Source: Chloracidobacterium sp. (GTDB lineage Bacteria > Acidobacteriota > Blastocatellia > Pyrinomonadales > Pyrinomonadaceae). From it: a stretch of 64,000 nt of DNA. The DNA lies in contig JADKKB010000007.1 of assembly GCA_016720705.1 (NCBI GenBank), forward strand, positions 1,674,001 to 1,738,000. Direction: 5' to 3'. The notes below the pieces were generated by a model. That model saw nothing but the letters and a program-made list of their open reading frames with translations, did not search any database and was not told the DNA's origin. Shown here piece after piece: positions 32,632 to 41,888 of this stretch (position 1 is its first letter; each line of letters starts with the position of its first letter). Both the position numbers and the translations under genes were made by a program.

Positions 32632-34737
32632 ATGTCCCAGGACACAGCAGAAGCATCATTGAGTGCCGAACGGCGTTCCCGAATGCAGGAGGCCCGCGAG
32701 TCGATCATAGATCGGTTAGCTCGTGATCTGCCGACCAATATCGACCTCGAACGGTTTCTAAATGTCGTCGTTTCTGAGATCGGCCGAATGCTCAATGCCG
32801 ACCGTTGCGATCTGCTCCAACTCAGTGACGGAAAAGAGCTACGGATCAGCCACGAGTGGCGAAAAGATAAATCTGTTCCGAAGAGCGAAGGCACGACCAT
32901 TCCGTTCAACGCCGAGAGACTAGGTGAGCGCTTTGACATCACCAAGCCGATCCGGATGAATGACACATCTCTCGCGAAGGATCCGACACTTAAATTTTTC
33001 ACCAAGGCGCTTGAAACCAGGTCACTGCTGATCATTCCGATCATCCTCAATGGCCGCGTGCTTGGGCTACTCGGCCTGCACGACACGCATTCGCCGCGCG
33101 TCTGGCTCGACGACGAGGTAACTTTCCTGCAGTCGATCGCACAACAGCTAGCGATCGGATACCAATACACGAGCTTATATGTGACCCAGGAGCAGGAATC
33201 GAAGCGGACCAACGCCCTACTCGAGATCGCCAATACGCTCAACTCTCATTCTGATTTCAAAGAGGTTTCGGCTCTTGTACTCGAGCGTGCTATCGGGCTC
33301 GTCGGAGCGGATTACGGTGCCCTCGGCGTGCTGGATCAAACCGGAAAACGGATCTCACTTGCGTCATTCAAATCGGCTGAGGGCATTAAGGTCACCAGGC
33401 TTCTGAAAATGATCGAACAGCACAACAAATCGTTGGCGATCGATTCGTTTTCGGCGCTCGGCGATCTTTTGAGCGACCGCAAAACGCTTCGGCTGGTGGA
33501 CTCGCAGTTGCCGTTCGCGATCAGGCTATTTTTTAACACACAGCTTCGAGGCAAGACGGCGCTTGTCACGCAGGTCAATGTTGCGGGTCAGGCTTACGGA
33601 CTTTTGGGATTCGTTTGGAGCCGCGAGAACCCCTTCGAGGATCACGATATCGCCCTGATCGAGGGCATTGCCGACCAGATCGGAACTGCGCTTGAGCGCG
33701 ACCAACTCTCGGCCGAGGTGATGCGGCTTAAGAGTGAGCTGCATCAAAAGCAGAGCGAGATCGTCGGCCAGGCACCGTCGATCCGGCGGGCGATCGAGCT
33801 TGGGTTAAACGTCGCGGATACCAATACGACGGTGCTCATCCTCGGCGAATCCGGCACGGGCAAAGAGCTGATCGCAAATCTTATTCATTTCAATTCAGGT
33901 CGCGAAAGCGGGCCGTACATCAAGCTAAATTGCGGTGCCATCCCTGAGACTTTGATCGAATCCGAGCTCTTTGGCCACGAAAAAGGAGCGTTTACCGATG
34001 CTCGTTCGCAACGTCAGGGCAGATTTGAGGAGGCCAATGGCGGCACCTTGTTTCTGGATGAGATCGGCGAAATGCCGCCGCAGGCGCAGGTCAAACTCCT
34101 GCGTGTGCTGCAGGACGGCGAGTTTACACGGATCGGCGGCAAGCAAGTGATCAAGTCTGATGTGCGGGTGATCGCCGCGACCAACTCTGATCTGGAAACA
34201 GCGATCGACGAAGGCCATTTTCGCAAGGATCTCTTTTACCGCCTGTCGGTTTTTCCGATCTCTCTACCGCCGCTGCGGGAACGGCCTGAGGACGTTCACT
34301 TGCTGATCTTTCACTTCCTCGAGTTGTATAAGGAGAAGTCGGGACGCTTTGTTTCGGGCATTTCAAACGAGGCAATGCGGGCACTTGTCAGCTATGAATG
34401 GCCGGGAAATGTCCGCGAACTTGAGAATGCGATCGAGCGAGCGGTAATTATCGCTTCCGGTCGGCAGATCGAACTTGCTGACTTGCCTGATGCCATCGGC
34501 CGGAGAGTCTCGGAGGCCCACGCATACGCCCGGCAGGAACGCGCCGCCGCCTCCGGTGAAGGCCGCGCGATCAGCCTCGATATCTCGCTGCCCTCGGCGT
34601 TGGACGAGATCGAAAAACAAGTCATCCGCGCCACGCTAGACTATACCGCCGGCGACAAATCACGTGCCGCCAGACTTCTCAATATTGGCCGCAAGACTCT
34701 TTACCGAAAGATCGACGAATACAACATCGCAGATTAG
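32632..34737 (+). CDS. Sigma-54-dependent activator with two GAF domains
   Basis: A 701-residue regulator. Two GAF domains are visible at about 35-185 (VVSEIGRMLNADRCDLLQLSDG) and 205-375 (VLERAIGLVGADYGALGVLD). The AAA+ domain follows at about 385-625 with GESGTGKELIANLIH (Walker A), GGTLFLDEIGEMPP (Walker B) and the arginine-finger region. The Fis-type helix-turn-helix closes it (DKSRAARLLNIGRKTLYRKIDEY). The sigma-54 loop reads GAFTDA rather than GAFTGA, changing the glycine that follows the key threonine. Unlike the two other activators here it has no receiver domain and probably senses a small ligand through GAF. A GAF-sigma54 activator next to the VWFA gene (138 bases) may regulate it. 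Confidence 0.93.
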   Translation: MSQDTAEASLSAERRSRMQEARESIIDRLARDLPTNIDLERFLNVVVSEIGRMLNADRCDLLQLSDGKELRISHEWRKDKSVPKSEGTTIPFNAERLGERFDITKPIRMNDTSLAKDPTLKFFTKALETRSLLIIPIILNGRVLGLLGLHDTHSPRVWLDDEVTFLQSIAQQLAIGYQYTSLYVTQEQESKRTNALLEIANTLNSHSDFKEVSALVLERAIGLVGADYGALGVLDQTGKRISLASFKSAEGIKVTRLLKMIEQHNKSLAIDSFSALGDLLSDRKTLRLVDSQLPFAIRLFFNTQLRGKTALVTQVNVAGQAYGLLGFVWSRENPFEDHDIALIEGIADQIGTALERDQLSAEVMRLKSELHQKQSEIVGQAPSIRRAIELGLNVADTNTTVLILGESGTGKELIANLIHFNSGRESGPYIKLNCGAIPETLIESELFGHEKGAFTDARSQRQGRFEEANGGTLFLDEIGEMPPQAQVKLLRVLQDGEFTRIGGKQVIKSDVRVIAATNSDLETAIDEGHFRKDLFYRLSVFPISLPPLRERPEDVHLLIFHFLELYKEKSGRFVSGISNEAMRALVSYEWPGNVRELENAIERAVIIASGRQIELADLPDAIGRRVSEAHAYARQERAAASGEGRAISLDISLPSALDEIEKQVIRATLDYTAGDKSRAARLLNIGRKTLYRKIDEYNIAD

Positions 34738-34875
34738 AACGCGTGTCGAAAATTTCTTGCCGAATTCCGTGTAGCTCGTTTAGACTATTTTCAAACGAGA
34801 TATCTGACCGGCCGACCTGTCCTAAATACTTTCCGACAGATCGATCTTAATACTGACGATCCGGCGGAGACATAG

Positions 34876-37026
34876 ATGAATAAGTATTTTCTACTAACAG
34901 CAGTTTCGATATTACTGACACTTTCGTTATTTGTGCAGGCACAGACGCCGACGCCCGCCCAACAAAATGAGGATGTGGTGCGTATATCGACAAGCCTTGT
35001 GCAGATCGACGCGGTCGTGACCGACAAAGACGGCAAGCAAATCACCGACTTAAAACAATCAGATTTTGAATTGCTGCAAGACGGAAAACTTCAAAAGATA
35101 ACTAAATTCTCATTTATAGGTGATCCGCGGCAGCCTGTTTCGCCTAGCAGATCCGGCGAGCAGACTATCACTGCACCTATTTTGCCGATCGCCGGCAGTG
35201 CCACCGGGCGTCTCGTCACCTTTATCGTGGACGACGGCAATTGCCTGGCATCACACTTGGGCATCACTGCAACGCGTGATGCACTCGAAAAATTTATCAC
35301 TCGGCAGATGCAGCCAAATGACCGCGTAGCGATCTATCAGACGCGATCGGGCAGCAGTATGCTCCAGCAATATTCGTCAGACAAACAAGTATTGCTGCGT
35401 GCCGTAAAGCGTATCCGTTGGGTGCCGCCGGGCGGTGGATGCAATGCGTTTGACGGATCATACTATGAAGCCAATCGTTCGAATACGACCATTTCGATCG
35501 ATTCTAACGGTGCGATGACATCAAAAGCCATTGAGTCTGAGCAGGATCGAAAGCGACGAGAGGCGGGTGAAGATTTCGGCAAAAACAACCAGACGATCGG
35601 CACGATCGGAGTGATCAATTATGTCGTCCGCGGCCTCGAGTTAGTTCCCGGCCGCAAGATGGTCATCTTTCTTTCCGACGGACTTTCGATCCGCGACCGG
35701 ACGGGCATTTCGGCGACGGCATTGTCGGTACTTCGCGAATTGACCGACCGTGCGAACCGCAGTTCCGTGCTTTTTAACACGATCAATGTCAGGGGTACAT
35801 TTGATCCGGGAATGATCGAGGCCCGGGACGAGGTAGACATCAAAGGTGAGATCGACACGGGCAAACCTTCGGGCACCTCGCTGGTTACGTCCAATCGGGA
35901 AAGGGACACGCGGATTGCGGTGGAGGGAATGGCATATCTGGCCAATGAGACCGGCGGGCGATATTATCAAGGCGCAAATATGCTTGACGGCCCGATCGAA
36001 AAGGCTCTGAGCCTTGAAACGGGATATTATCTTTTGGGATATGAGCCGGATGATGAGACGTTCAACGGTAAGGATTTTCACAAGATCCAGCTAAGGGTGA
36101 AGCGTCCGAATGCTAATGTCGCGACGCGCTCCGGATTTTTGGCAAAGCCCGACATCGACCCGCCGACGCGGCTAAAGTCCGCCGACAGTGAACTTTATCA
36201 GGCGATCGCCGCCCCGTTGCCAAAGGCCGGTCTTGACCTGAGAATGACGGCCTTTTTTGGAAACACGCCTTCCGAGGGCAACTACATCAGGGCGATGATC
36301 GCAATTCGCGGGTCCGACATCGGTTTCGTGCCTGATCCAAGCGGCGTGCAAAAGGCGATTTTTGACGTTGTCGCCGTCACGCTGGACGAAAAGAATAAGG
36401 TGGTCGACGAATTTAATCGGACGCATACACTCAAGGTCGATCTCAACACCGCAGAGTTCATCAGGGCCAACGGACTTGTCTATTCAGTCGATGTCCCGGT
36501 TAAAAAATTCGGGATATATAATTTTCGGGTAGCGATGCGCGACACATCGAACAAGGTTATCGGATCTTCGAGCCAAGTGATCACCATCCCGGATTTGAAA
36601 AAGTCGCAATTGACCATTGCGGGCCTTACGCTCGGCGAACTCGATGCCGACGGCAAATTCGGTAGCCCGTCGCTGACCAAACCGGACAATGGGTTTTCGA
36701 TGCTCACATCCCGGGGCGGTCCGGTCACGCGGCAGTTCAAGCGGTCATCGTCGTCGGCCTATTCATATACTATATTCAATGGTGGGCCGGACGCTTCGGG
36801 GTTGACGCTGCAAGTCAATCTTTACAAAGATGGAAAGCTGATCTCCGAGGGGCAACCGAAAAAGATCGAAAGTTTAGCGATAGCTCCCGGCAGGATAGAT
36901 GATCGCGGATTTTTGCGATTTAATGCGGCAGTCGAGACGGGCGATTACACACTCGAGGTCATCGTGCGTAATCCGGCCCGGAAACAGATCGCATCGGAAA
37001 CCGTCGATTTTGAGATTGTCGACTAA
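34876..37026 (+). CDS. Secreted VWFA-related protein, acidobacterial type
   Basis: The 716-residue product has a signal peptide (YFLLTAVSILLTLSLFVQAQ). The opening VRISTSLVQIDAVVTDKDGKQITDL followed by DFELLQDGK is the N-terminal module of the acidobacterial VWFA-related family (TIGR03436 type). A VWA domain follows at about 95-340 with FIVDDG and MVIFLSDGLSIRD, though the canonical DxSxS metal site reads VDDGNCL, so metal binding is uncertain. The C-terminal 350 residues are beta-rich. Such proteins are abundant in Acidobacteria, exported, and of unknown role. A ribosome site GGAG precedes ATG 34876. It ends 20 bases before selB. Confidence 0.88.
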   Translation: MNKYFLLTAVSILLTLSLFVQAQTPTPAQQNEDVVRISTSLVQIDAVVTDKDGKQITDLKQSDFELLQDGKLQKITKFSFIGDPRQPVSPSRSGEQTITAPILPIAGSATGRLVTFIVDDGNCLASHLGITATRDALEKFITRQMQPNDRVAIYQTRSGSSMLQQYSSDKQVLLRAVKRIRWVPPGGGCNAFDGSYYEANRSNTTISIDSNGAMTSKAIESEQDRKRREAGEDFGKNNQTIGTIGVINYVVRGLELVPGRKMVIFLSDGLSIRDRTGISATALSVLRELTDRANRSSVLFNTINVRGTFDPGMIEARDEVDIKGEIDTGKPSGTSLVTSNRERDTRIAVEGMAYLANETGGRYYQGANMLDGPIEKALSLETGYYLLGYEPDDETFNGKDFHKIQLRVKRPNANVATRSGFLAKPDIDPPTRLKSADSELYQAIAAPLPKAGLDLRMTAFFGNTPSEGNYIRAMIAIRGSDIGFVPDPSGVQKAIFDVVAVTLDEKNKVVDEFNRTHTLKVDLNTAEFIRANGLVYSVDVPVKKFGIYNFRVAMRDTSNKVIGSSSQVITIPDLKKSQLTIAGLTLGELDADGKFGSPSLTKPDNGFSMLTSRGGPVTRQFKRSSSSAYSYTIFNGGPDASGLTLQVNLYKDGKLISEGQPKKIESLAIAPGRIDDRGFLRFNAAVETGDYTLEVIVRNPARKQIASETVDFEIVD

Positions 37027-37046
37027 CGCTAAACCCTTGAGGAATA

Positions 37047-38966
37047 ATGATAGATCTGACAGTCGGTACTGCCGGCCACATCGATCACGGCAAGACCACG
37101 TTGGTCAAGGCACTGACGGGCGTCGACGGCGATCGTCTGCCGGAGGAGAAACAGCGCGGCATTACGATCGATCTCGGGTTTGCGGAACTTGAGTTGGGCG
37201 ATCTGCACGTTGGATTTATCGATGTGCCGGGGCACGAGCGATTTGTCAAAAATATGCTCGCAGGCGTCAGCGGCATCGACCTTGTAATGCTGATCGTCGC
37301 CGCGGACGAAGGCGTGATGCCGCAGACGCGGGAGCACTTCGACATTTGCCGCTTGCTCGGGATCAAAGCGGGCTTTGTCGTTTTGACTAAGAGCGATCTG
37401 GTCGACGCCGAAACAATGGAACTCGCGAGACTCGATGTAGCCGAACTTGTGAAAGGCTCATTTCTCGAATCGGCCGCAGTGATCGAGGTCAGTTCGCTCG
37501 ACCTGGCAGGCCTTGAATCCGTTCGCGAACTTCTAAAAGAGAGCTCACGACACATATCGCCCAAACCCAACTATTTTTCGACACGCTTGCCGATCGACCG
37601 CAGTTTTACTGTAAAGGGATTTGGTGCGGTCGTGACCGGCACGCTCGCGGCAGGCGAAATACGCGATGCAGATGAACTCCAACTGCTCCCCGACGGACGC
37701 CGTATACGCGTACGCGGACTGCAGACTCACGGCCGAAAGGTCGCATCGGTGCATTCCGGTCAGCGAGTCGCCGTTAACCTTGCGGGGATCGATCACTCGA
37801 TCATCGCTCGTGGAATGCAAGTCTGTGAACCCGATGTATTTAGGCCGTCGCAGATCATCGATACCGAGGTCGAGGTGCTCGAGACCGCAAAACGGCCGTT
37901 GCGGACCCGGCAGCGTATAAGGCTGCATATCGGCACCATCGAAGCTCTCGCTCGGGTCACGGTGTTGAATAACGCCGGCGAGATCGCTCAGGGCGAAGCC
38001 GGATCTGTTCAGTTACGACTCGAACAGTCGATCGTTTGCGTCCCCGATGAGCGATTTATCATTCGCCAATATTCGCCTCAGGAAACGATCGCCGGCGGCC
38101 GCATTCTCGATCCTCTTGCCGAAAAACATCGCAGAAAGGATCAGGCAGCAGTTAACAAGTACCTCGCCGATTTGGCCAAATATGAAAACGGAACGGTCGG
38201 ACAAATTGCCGTATTTATCGATCATTCCGGAAAAGCAGGAATCGATCTTGCAGATCTCCGAGCACGGACGGGTTTGGATGAGAGTTTTCTACGAAAGCTA
38301 TTGGTAGAGCTTGTTGTGGCCGGAACGGTCATCGATGCGGCCGGACGATTCCTTTCGGCAACAGCCTATTTAGAGATTACCGAAAACGCGACTGCCGAAC
38401 TCGAGTTGTTTCACAAGAGCGAACCGCTTGCTCGGGGAATGCCGCTGGATGTGATGCGCGAGCGGGCGTTCGCCTACATCCCGCCGACAATTGCCCGGGC
38501 GGTCGTGGATCAACTTGTTCACGACGGCAAGGCTATCGTCTCGGCCGACATCGTCAGGCTTGCCTCGCATCGTACCGAATTGTCAGGTCCCGAGCAGCGA
38601 ACGAGTGAGAGCATATCCGAGATATATCGTTTGGCCGGCCTCGATGTGCCGCGTATGAATGATGTTTTGGCCGCCGCCTCAGAGGGCGGTAGTTCGCCTG
38701 AGGTTGTGCGAAAACTCTTTAATATGAAGGTCGACGCGGGCGAGATAGTTAAGGTAACCGACGAATTTTACTTTGCGGCTTCTGTCATCGATTCGCTAGT
38801 TGCAAAACTTCGTGACCAAGCCGCAGCAACGGGAAATTCGCTGATAGATGTGGCACAATTCAAGCAAATCGCGGGTGTGTCACGAAAATACGCTATACCA
38901 CTTCTCGAATATTTTGACCGGACGCGAGTGACTAGGCGGGCAGCCGACAAACGGATCATACTGTAA
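37047..38966 (+). CDS. selB: Selenocysteine-specific elongation factor SelB
   Basis: SelB delivers selenocysteinyl-tRNA to in-frame UGA codons marked by a downstream SECIS hairpin. The 639-residue protein shows the EF-Tu-like GTPase motifs GHIDHGKTT (G1), DVPGHERF (G3) and LTKSDLVDAE (G4), then domains II and III (KGFGAVVTGTLAAGEI). The C-terminus carries winged-helix repeats; the last one, FKQIAGVSRKYAIPLLEYFDRTRVTRRA, is the SECIS-binding type and is characteristic of SelB. selA, selD and the tRNA-Sec gene are not in the window. The presence of selB makes in-frame UGA codons in this genome worth testing, such as that at 62115-62117. A GAGGA ribosome site precedes ATG 37047. Confidence 0.96.
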   Translation: MIDLTVGTAGHIDHGKTTLVKALTGVDGDRLPEEKQRGITIDLGFAELELGDLHVGFIDVPGHERFVKNMLAGVSGIDLVMLIVAADEGVMPQTREHFDICRLLGIKAGFVVLTKSDLVDAETMELARLDVAELVKGSFLESAAVIEVSSLDLAGLESVRELLKESSRHISPKPNYFSTRLPIDRSFTVKGFGAVVTGTLAAGEIRDADELQLLPDGRRIRVRGLQTHGRKVASVHSGQRVAVNLAGIDHSIIARGMQVCEPDVFRPSQIIDTEVEVLETAKRPLRTRQRIRLHIGTIEALARVTVLNNAGEIAQGEAGSVQLRLEQSIVCVPDERFIIRQYSPQETIAGGRILDPLAEKHRRKDQAAVNKYLADLAKYENGTVGQIAVFIDHSGKAGIDLADLRARTGLDESFLRKLLVELVVAGTVIDAAGRFLSATAYLEITENATAELELFHKSEPLARGMPLDVMRERAFAYIPPTIARAVVDQLVHDGKAIVSADIVRLASHRTELSGPEQRTSESISEIYRLAGLDVPRMNDVLAAASEGGSSPEVVRKLFNMKVDAGEIVKVTDEFYFAASVIDSLVAKLRDQAAATGNSLIDVAQFKQIAGVSRKYAIPLLEYFDRTRVTRRAADKRIIL

Positions 38967-39664
38967 TGAAAAAATTCCTAACAGCACGTTGGCAAGACCT
39001 CATAATGGCAAATTATGCGATCGATCCTGAGCTGTTGCGCCCGCGACTGCCGGCGGGCACTGAGCTTGATCTGCAGGATGGCAAATGTTTTGTCAGCTTG
39101 GTCGGGTTTATGTTTTTGGACACGCGTGTCTTGGGCATTCCGGTTCCGTTTCATATAAATTTCGAAGAGGTGAATCTCCGCTTTTACAACAAACGCGTCG
39201 CGGATGGCGAGACGCGCCGGGCGGTGTGTTTCGTCAAGGAAATTGTCCCGCGGTGGGCTATCGCGACTGTCGCCCGGGTACTGTACGGTGAGCCTTACCA
39301 GTGCTGGCAGATGGAACATTCGCGAACCGATACGAACGTAAGTTACTCGTGGTCAAATGCAGAGAGTCACAATCATCTTGAGGTCGAAATTGACGAGAGT
39401 GTCGGGGTTCCCGCAGAGGGTTCGCACGGCGAATTTATCATCGAACATTATTGGGGCTACACCGACCGCGGCAACGGCCGGGTCGATGAGTACAAGGTCG
39501 AACACCCCAAATGGGAACTGTATTCGGTCAAAAATGAACGAATAGATGTCGATTTTGGCAAGACATACGGCAAAGAGTTTGCTTTTCTTGCCGACGAAAA
39601 GCCACACTCAGTATTGTTGGCAAAGGGTTCGGAGGTCGCAGTTTACAAGGGGAAACGTATCTGA
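38966..39664 (+). CDS. DUF2071 / YqjF family protein
   Basis: A 232-residue DUF2071 member: the start MKKFLTARWQDLIMANYAID, PRLPAGTELDLQDGKCFVSLVGFMF and the middle FEEVNLRFYNKRV are family landmarks. The fold is beta-rich like that of acetoacetate decarboxylase-like proteins; no catalytic residue can be named with confidence. The ATG overlaps the last base of the selB stop codon, so the two are translationally coupled, and the next gene (folA) overlaps its own stop in the same way. No functional link to SelB is known. Confidence 0.85.
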   Translation: MKKFLTARWQDLIMANYAIDPELLRPRLPAGTELDLQDGKCFVSLVGFMFLDTRVLGIPVPFHINFEEVNLRFYNKRVADGETRRAVCFVKEIVPRWAIATVARVLYGEPYQCWQMEHSRTDTNVSYSWSNAESHNHLEVEIDESVGVPAEGSHGEFIIEHYWGYTDRGNGRVDEYKVEHPKWELYSVKNERIDVDFGKTYGKEFAFLADEKPHSVLLAKGSEVAVYKGKRI

Positions 39665-40137
39665 TGATCGTAGCAATAATAGCAATCGCTGAAAATTACG
39701 CCATCGGTAAGGGTGGCGGCCTGCCGTGGCATTATCCGGCAGATCTCAAGTATTTTCGGGAAACGACGACCGGCAACGCTGTCGTGATGGGTGCAAATAC
39801 CTGGAGGTCCATCGGCAAACCATTGCCGCATCGCGTCAACGTGGTATTAAGCGGTTCGCTCAGTGTGATACCGCCGTCGGGGGTTATATTGCTAAAGGAG
39901 AAAGTCGATGTGATTGATCTTTCGAGCCAGTTGGACGGCGATATGTACATTATTGGCGGTGCCAAGATCTACAAGGCGTTTGCCGAAGACATCGAAAAAT
40001 GGCTCGTTACCTCTATTCCCGAATCCGTTCCCGATGCCGACACGTTTATGCCGCGGGACTTTTTAGACGGCTTCGTCCAAACTGACTCGCAGAAACTGGA
40101 CGGTGGACTGATCGTCAAAACATTTTGCAGAAAATGA
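39664..40137 (+). CDS. folA: Dihydrofolate reductase
   Basis: Reduces dihydrofolate to tetrahydrofolate with NADPH in the cytoplasm. The 157 residues are typical. Landmarks: VAIIAIAENYAIGKGGGLPWHYPADLKYF, with the catalytic acid Asp in PADL (about residue 26), NADPH-binding MGANTWRSIGKPLP, and the later YIIGGAKIYKAF. TGATG overlap with the upstream DUF2071 stop indicates coupling. No thymidylate synthase gene is nearby. Trimethoprim-type inhibitors would be expected to act on it, but resistance cannot be judged by eye. Confidence 0.94.
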   Translation: MIVAIIAIAENYAIGKGGGLPWHYPADLKYFRETTTGNAVVMGANTWRSIGKPLPHRVNVVLSGSLSVIPPSGVILLKEKVDVIDLSSQLDGDMYIIGGAKIYKAFAEDIEKWLVTSIPESVPDADTFMPRDFLDGFVQTDSQKLDGGLIVKTFCRK

Positions 40138-40181
40138 TTTTGGTGTAAAATCAAGGCAAATCAAACTCAGGAGAGAGTCGT

Positions 40182-40478
40182 ATGATGGGTGGACGCAGTT
40201 GGGACGAATGGATCGACGAGTATTCCGAAGGTCATCAGCACCCGATCAACAAGTTGACCCATCAACTTGGGATACCGATGATCGCCCTGGCGATCTTGAT
40301 GGTACCGGCATCATTTTTTTTCAGCGGACTCTGGCGGTCCGCTTTGGGCATATTCATTATCGGGTGGATCTTGCAGTTCATCGGACATTATTTCGAAGGC
40401 AAGCCACCCGAGTTCTTTAAGGACTATCGCTTTCTCTTCGTCGGCCTACGCTGGTGGATAAAGAAAACCTTCGGCTAA
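40182..40478 (+). CDS. Mpo1-like / DUF962 membrane protein
   Basis: A 98-residue protein with the family motif WDEWIDEYSEGHQHPINKLTHQLGIP near the N-terminus and two or three short membrane segments (MIALAILMVPASFFFSGL, SALGIFIIGWILQFIGHYF). The final KPPEFFKDYRFLFVGLRWW is also typical. Yeast Mpo1 is an Fe(II)-dependent dioxygenase that shortens 2-hydroxy fatty acids, and the histidines in GHQHP and GHYFEGK would be the metal ligands here. Activity in bacteria of this type is inferred. It follows folA by 44 bases, with a GAGAG ribosome site. Confidence 0.85.
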   Translation: MMGGRSWDEWIDEYSEGHQHPINKLTHQLGIPMIALAILMVPASFFFSGLWRSALGIFIIGWILQFIGHYFEGKPPEFFKDYRFLFVGLRWWIKKTFG

Positions 40479-40504
40479 AATTTACTACGCACTGACCCAA
40501 AGCC

Positions 40505-41845
40505 TTGACCCGATCATTTATTTTAGCTCTCGACATCGGCACCTCGAGTGTCCGCGCCGCACTTTACGATAAGTCGGGAGACGAACTGTCAGATGGATCT
40601 GTTCGTATCAGGTCCTCTTTAATTCGAACTGCGGATGGCGGAGCGGAGGTCGATGCCGACGAGGCTTTTGATCAAGTCACCGCCGCTATCGACGCACTGC
40701 TTGCCAAGACCGAACGTGTTAGCGGCGAAATCGGGTATGTCGCCCAATGCGCGTTTTGGCACAGCCTCGTAGGTGTCGACGCCAAGGGCAAACCGACGAC
40801 CAAGGTCTTCAGTTGGGCGGATACACGCAGCCGAAATTACACCGAAGTTTTGCGAAAGCGTTTCGATGAGAGTGAAACGCATGATCGCACGGGAGCGAGG
40901 TTTCATTCAAGTTTTTGGCCCGCCAAACTACTCTGGCTGCGAAAGGAATGTCCGGACGTTTTTGCAAAGACCGCCCGTTGGCTAGCGTTCAGCGACTATG
41001 TGGCCTTAAGGCTTTTCGGCGAGGCCGTTACGAGCGTGTCGATGGCATCGGGCAGCGGTATTTTCGATCAGAAACTGTGTGATTGGGACGGCAAACTTTT
41101 GAGCTACCTGAAGGTAAAGCGAGCAAACTTGCCGTCTATAGTTGCTGCCGATACCGATACATTGAGGTTGAGCAAAAAGTACGCAAAACGCTGGCCCCGA
41201 TTGGCGAACGCTCGGTTTTACGCGGCGATCGGCGATGGAGCGGCCGATAATATCGGTTCGGACTGCATTAATAAAGCAAACGCGGCGTTGATGGTCGGCA
41301 CGTCCGCCGCGATGCGTGTAGCATACACCGGCGCGCCGCCGCAGAAAATTCCTGCCGGCCTCTGGTGTTATCGCATCGACCGCAAACGCGTGATCGTCGG
41401 CGGTGCTTTAAGCGACGGCGGAAATCTCTACGCTCATCTCAAGCATCTTTTCAAACTGCCGCACAACACTGACGAACTGCTCGCCCAGCGCAACCCTAAA
41501 GACGGCCTCGTCGTGATCCCGTTCTTTCACGGCGAACGCAGTACAGGCTACGACGAAAACGCCCGTGGTGCGATCATCGGTATGAGCGCCGACGATGACG
41601 GGATCGACGTATTGCGGGCCGCGATGGAAGGCGTAGCATTTCGCCTAGCCGATATTTTTGAGCAATTAAAGAAAATAGCCAAGATCGAACTGATCGTCGC
41701 CTCCGGCGGTGCCCTGCGTGATTCACCGGTGTGGACGCAGATAATAGCCGACGTACTAGGCCGCGAATTAACCGTGAACGACGCTCGGGAGTCATCTTCT
41801 CGCGGGGCAGTTTTGCTTGCACTCGAAAGTATTGGCAATATATAG
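40505..41845 (+). CDS. FGGY-family carbohydrate kinase (gluconokinase-like)
   Basis: The 446-residue protein has the FGGY kinase layout. The ATP-binding N-terminal lobe is seen in ILALDIGTSSVRAALYD. IGYVAQCAFWHSLVGVDAKG is near residue 77. The second lobe has FYAAIGDGAADNIGSDC, NAALMVGTSAAMRVAY and LIVASGGALRDSPVW. The pattern is closest to gluconokinases, but sugar specificity is not certain. The start is TTG at 40505, the only start that keeps the first strand. It lies 43 bases upstream of transketolase, consistent with gluconate entering the pentose phosphate pathway. Confidence 0.85.
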   Translation: MTRSFILALDIGTSSVRAALYDKSGDELSDGSVRIRSSLIRTADGGAEVDADEAFDQVTAAIDALLAKTERVSGEIGYVAQCAFWHSLVGVDAKGKPTTKVFSWADTRSRNYTEVLRKRFDESETHDRTGARFHSSFWPAKLLWLRKECPDVFAKTARWLAFSDYVALRLFGEAVTSVSMASGSGIFDQKLCDWDGKLLSYLKVKRANLPSIVAADTDTLRLSKKYAKRWPRLANARFYAAIGDGAADNIGSDCINKANAALMVGTSAAMRVAYTGAPPQKIPAGLWCYRIDRKRVIVGGALSDGGNLYAHLKHLFKLPHNTDELLAQRNPKDGLVVIPFFHGERSTGYDENARGAIIGMSADDDGIDVLRAAMEGVAFRLADIFEQLKKIAKIELIVASGGALRDSPVWTQIIADVLGRELTVNDARESSSRGAVLLALESIGNI

Positions 41846-41888
41846 ATTATCGACTTCAGAAAACTCAGCACGATTTACCGGATAAAAA

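Noticed and set aside
34738..34875. -24/-12 promoter between the GAF sigma-54 activator and the VWFA gene
   Set aside because: A TTGCC is present but there is no GG at the required distance upstream.
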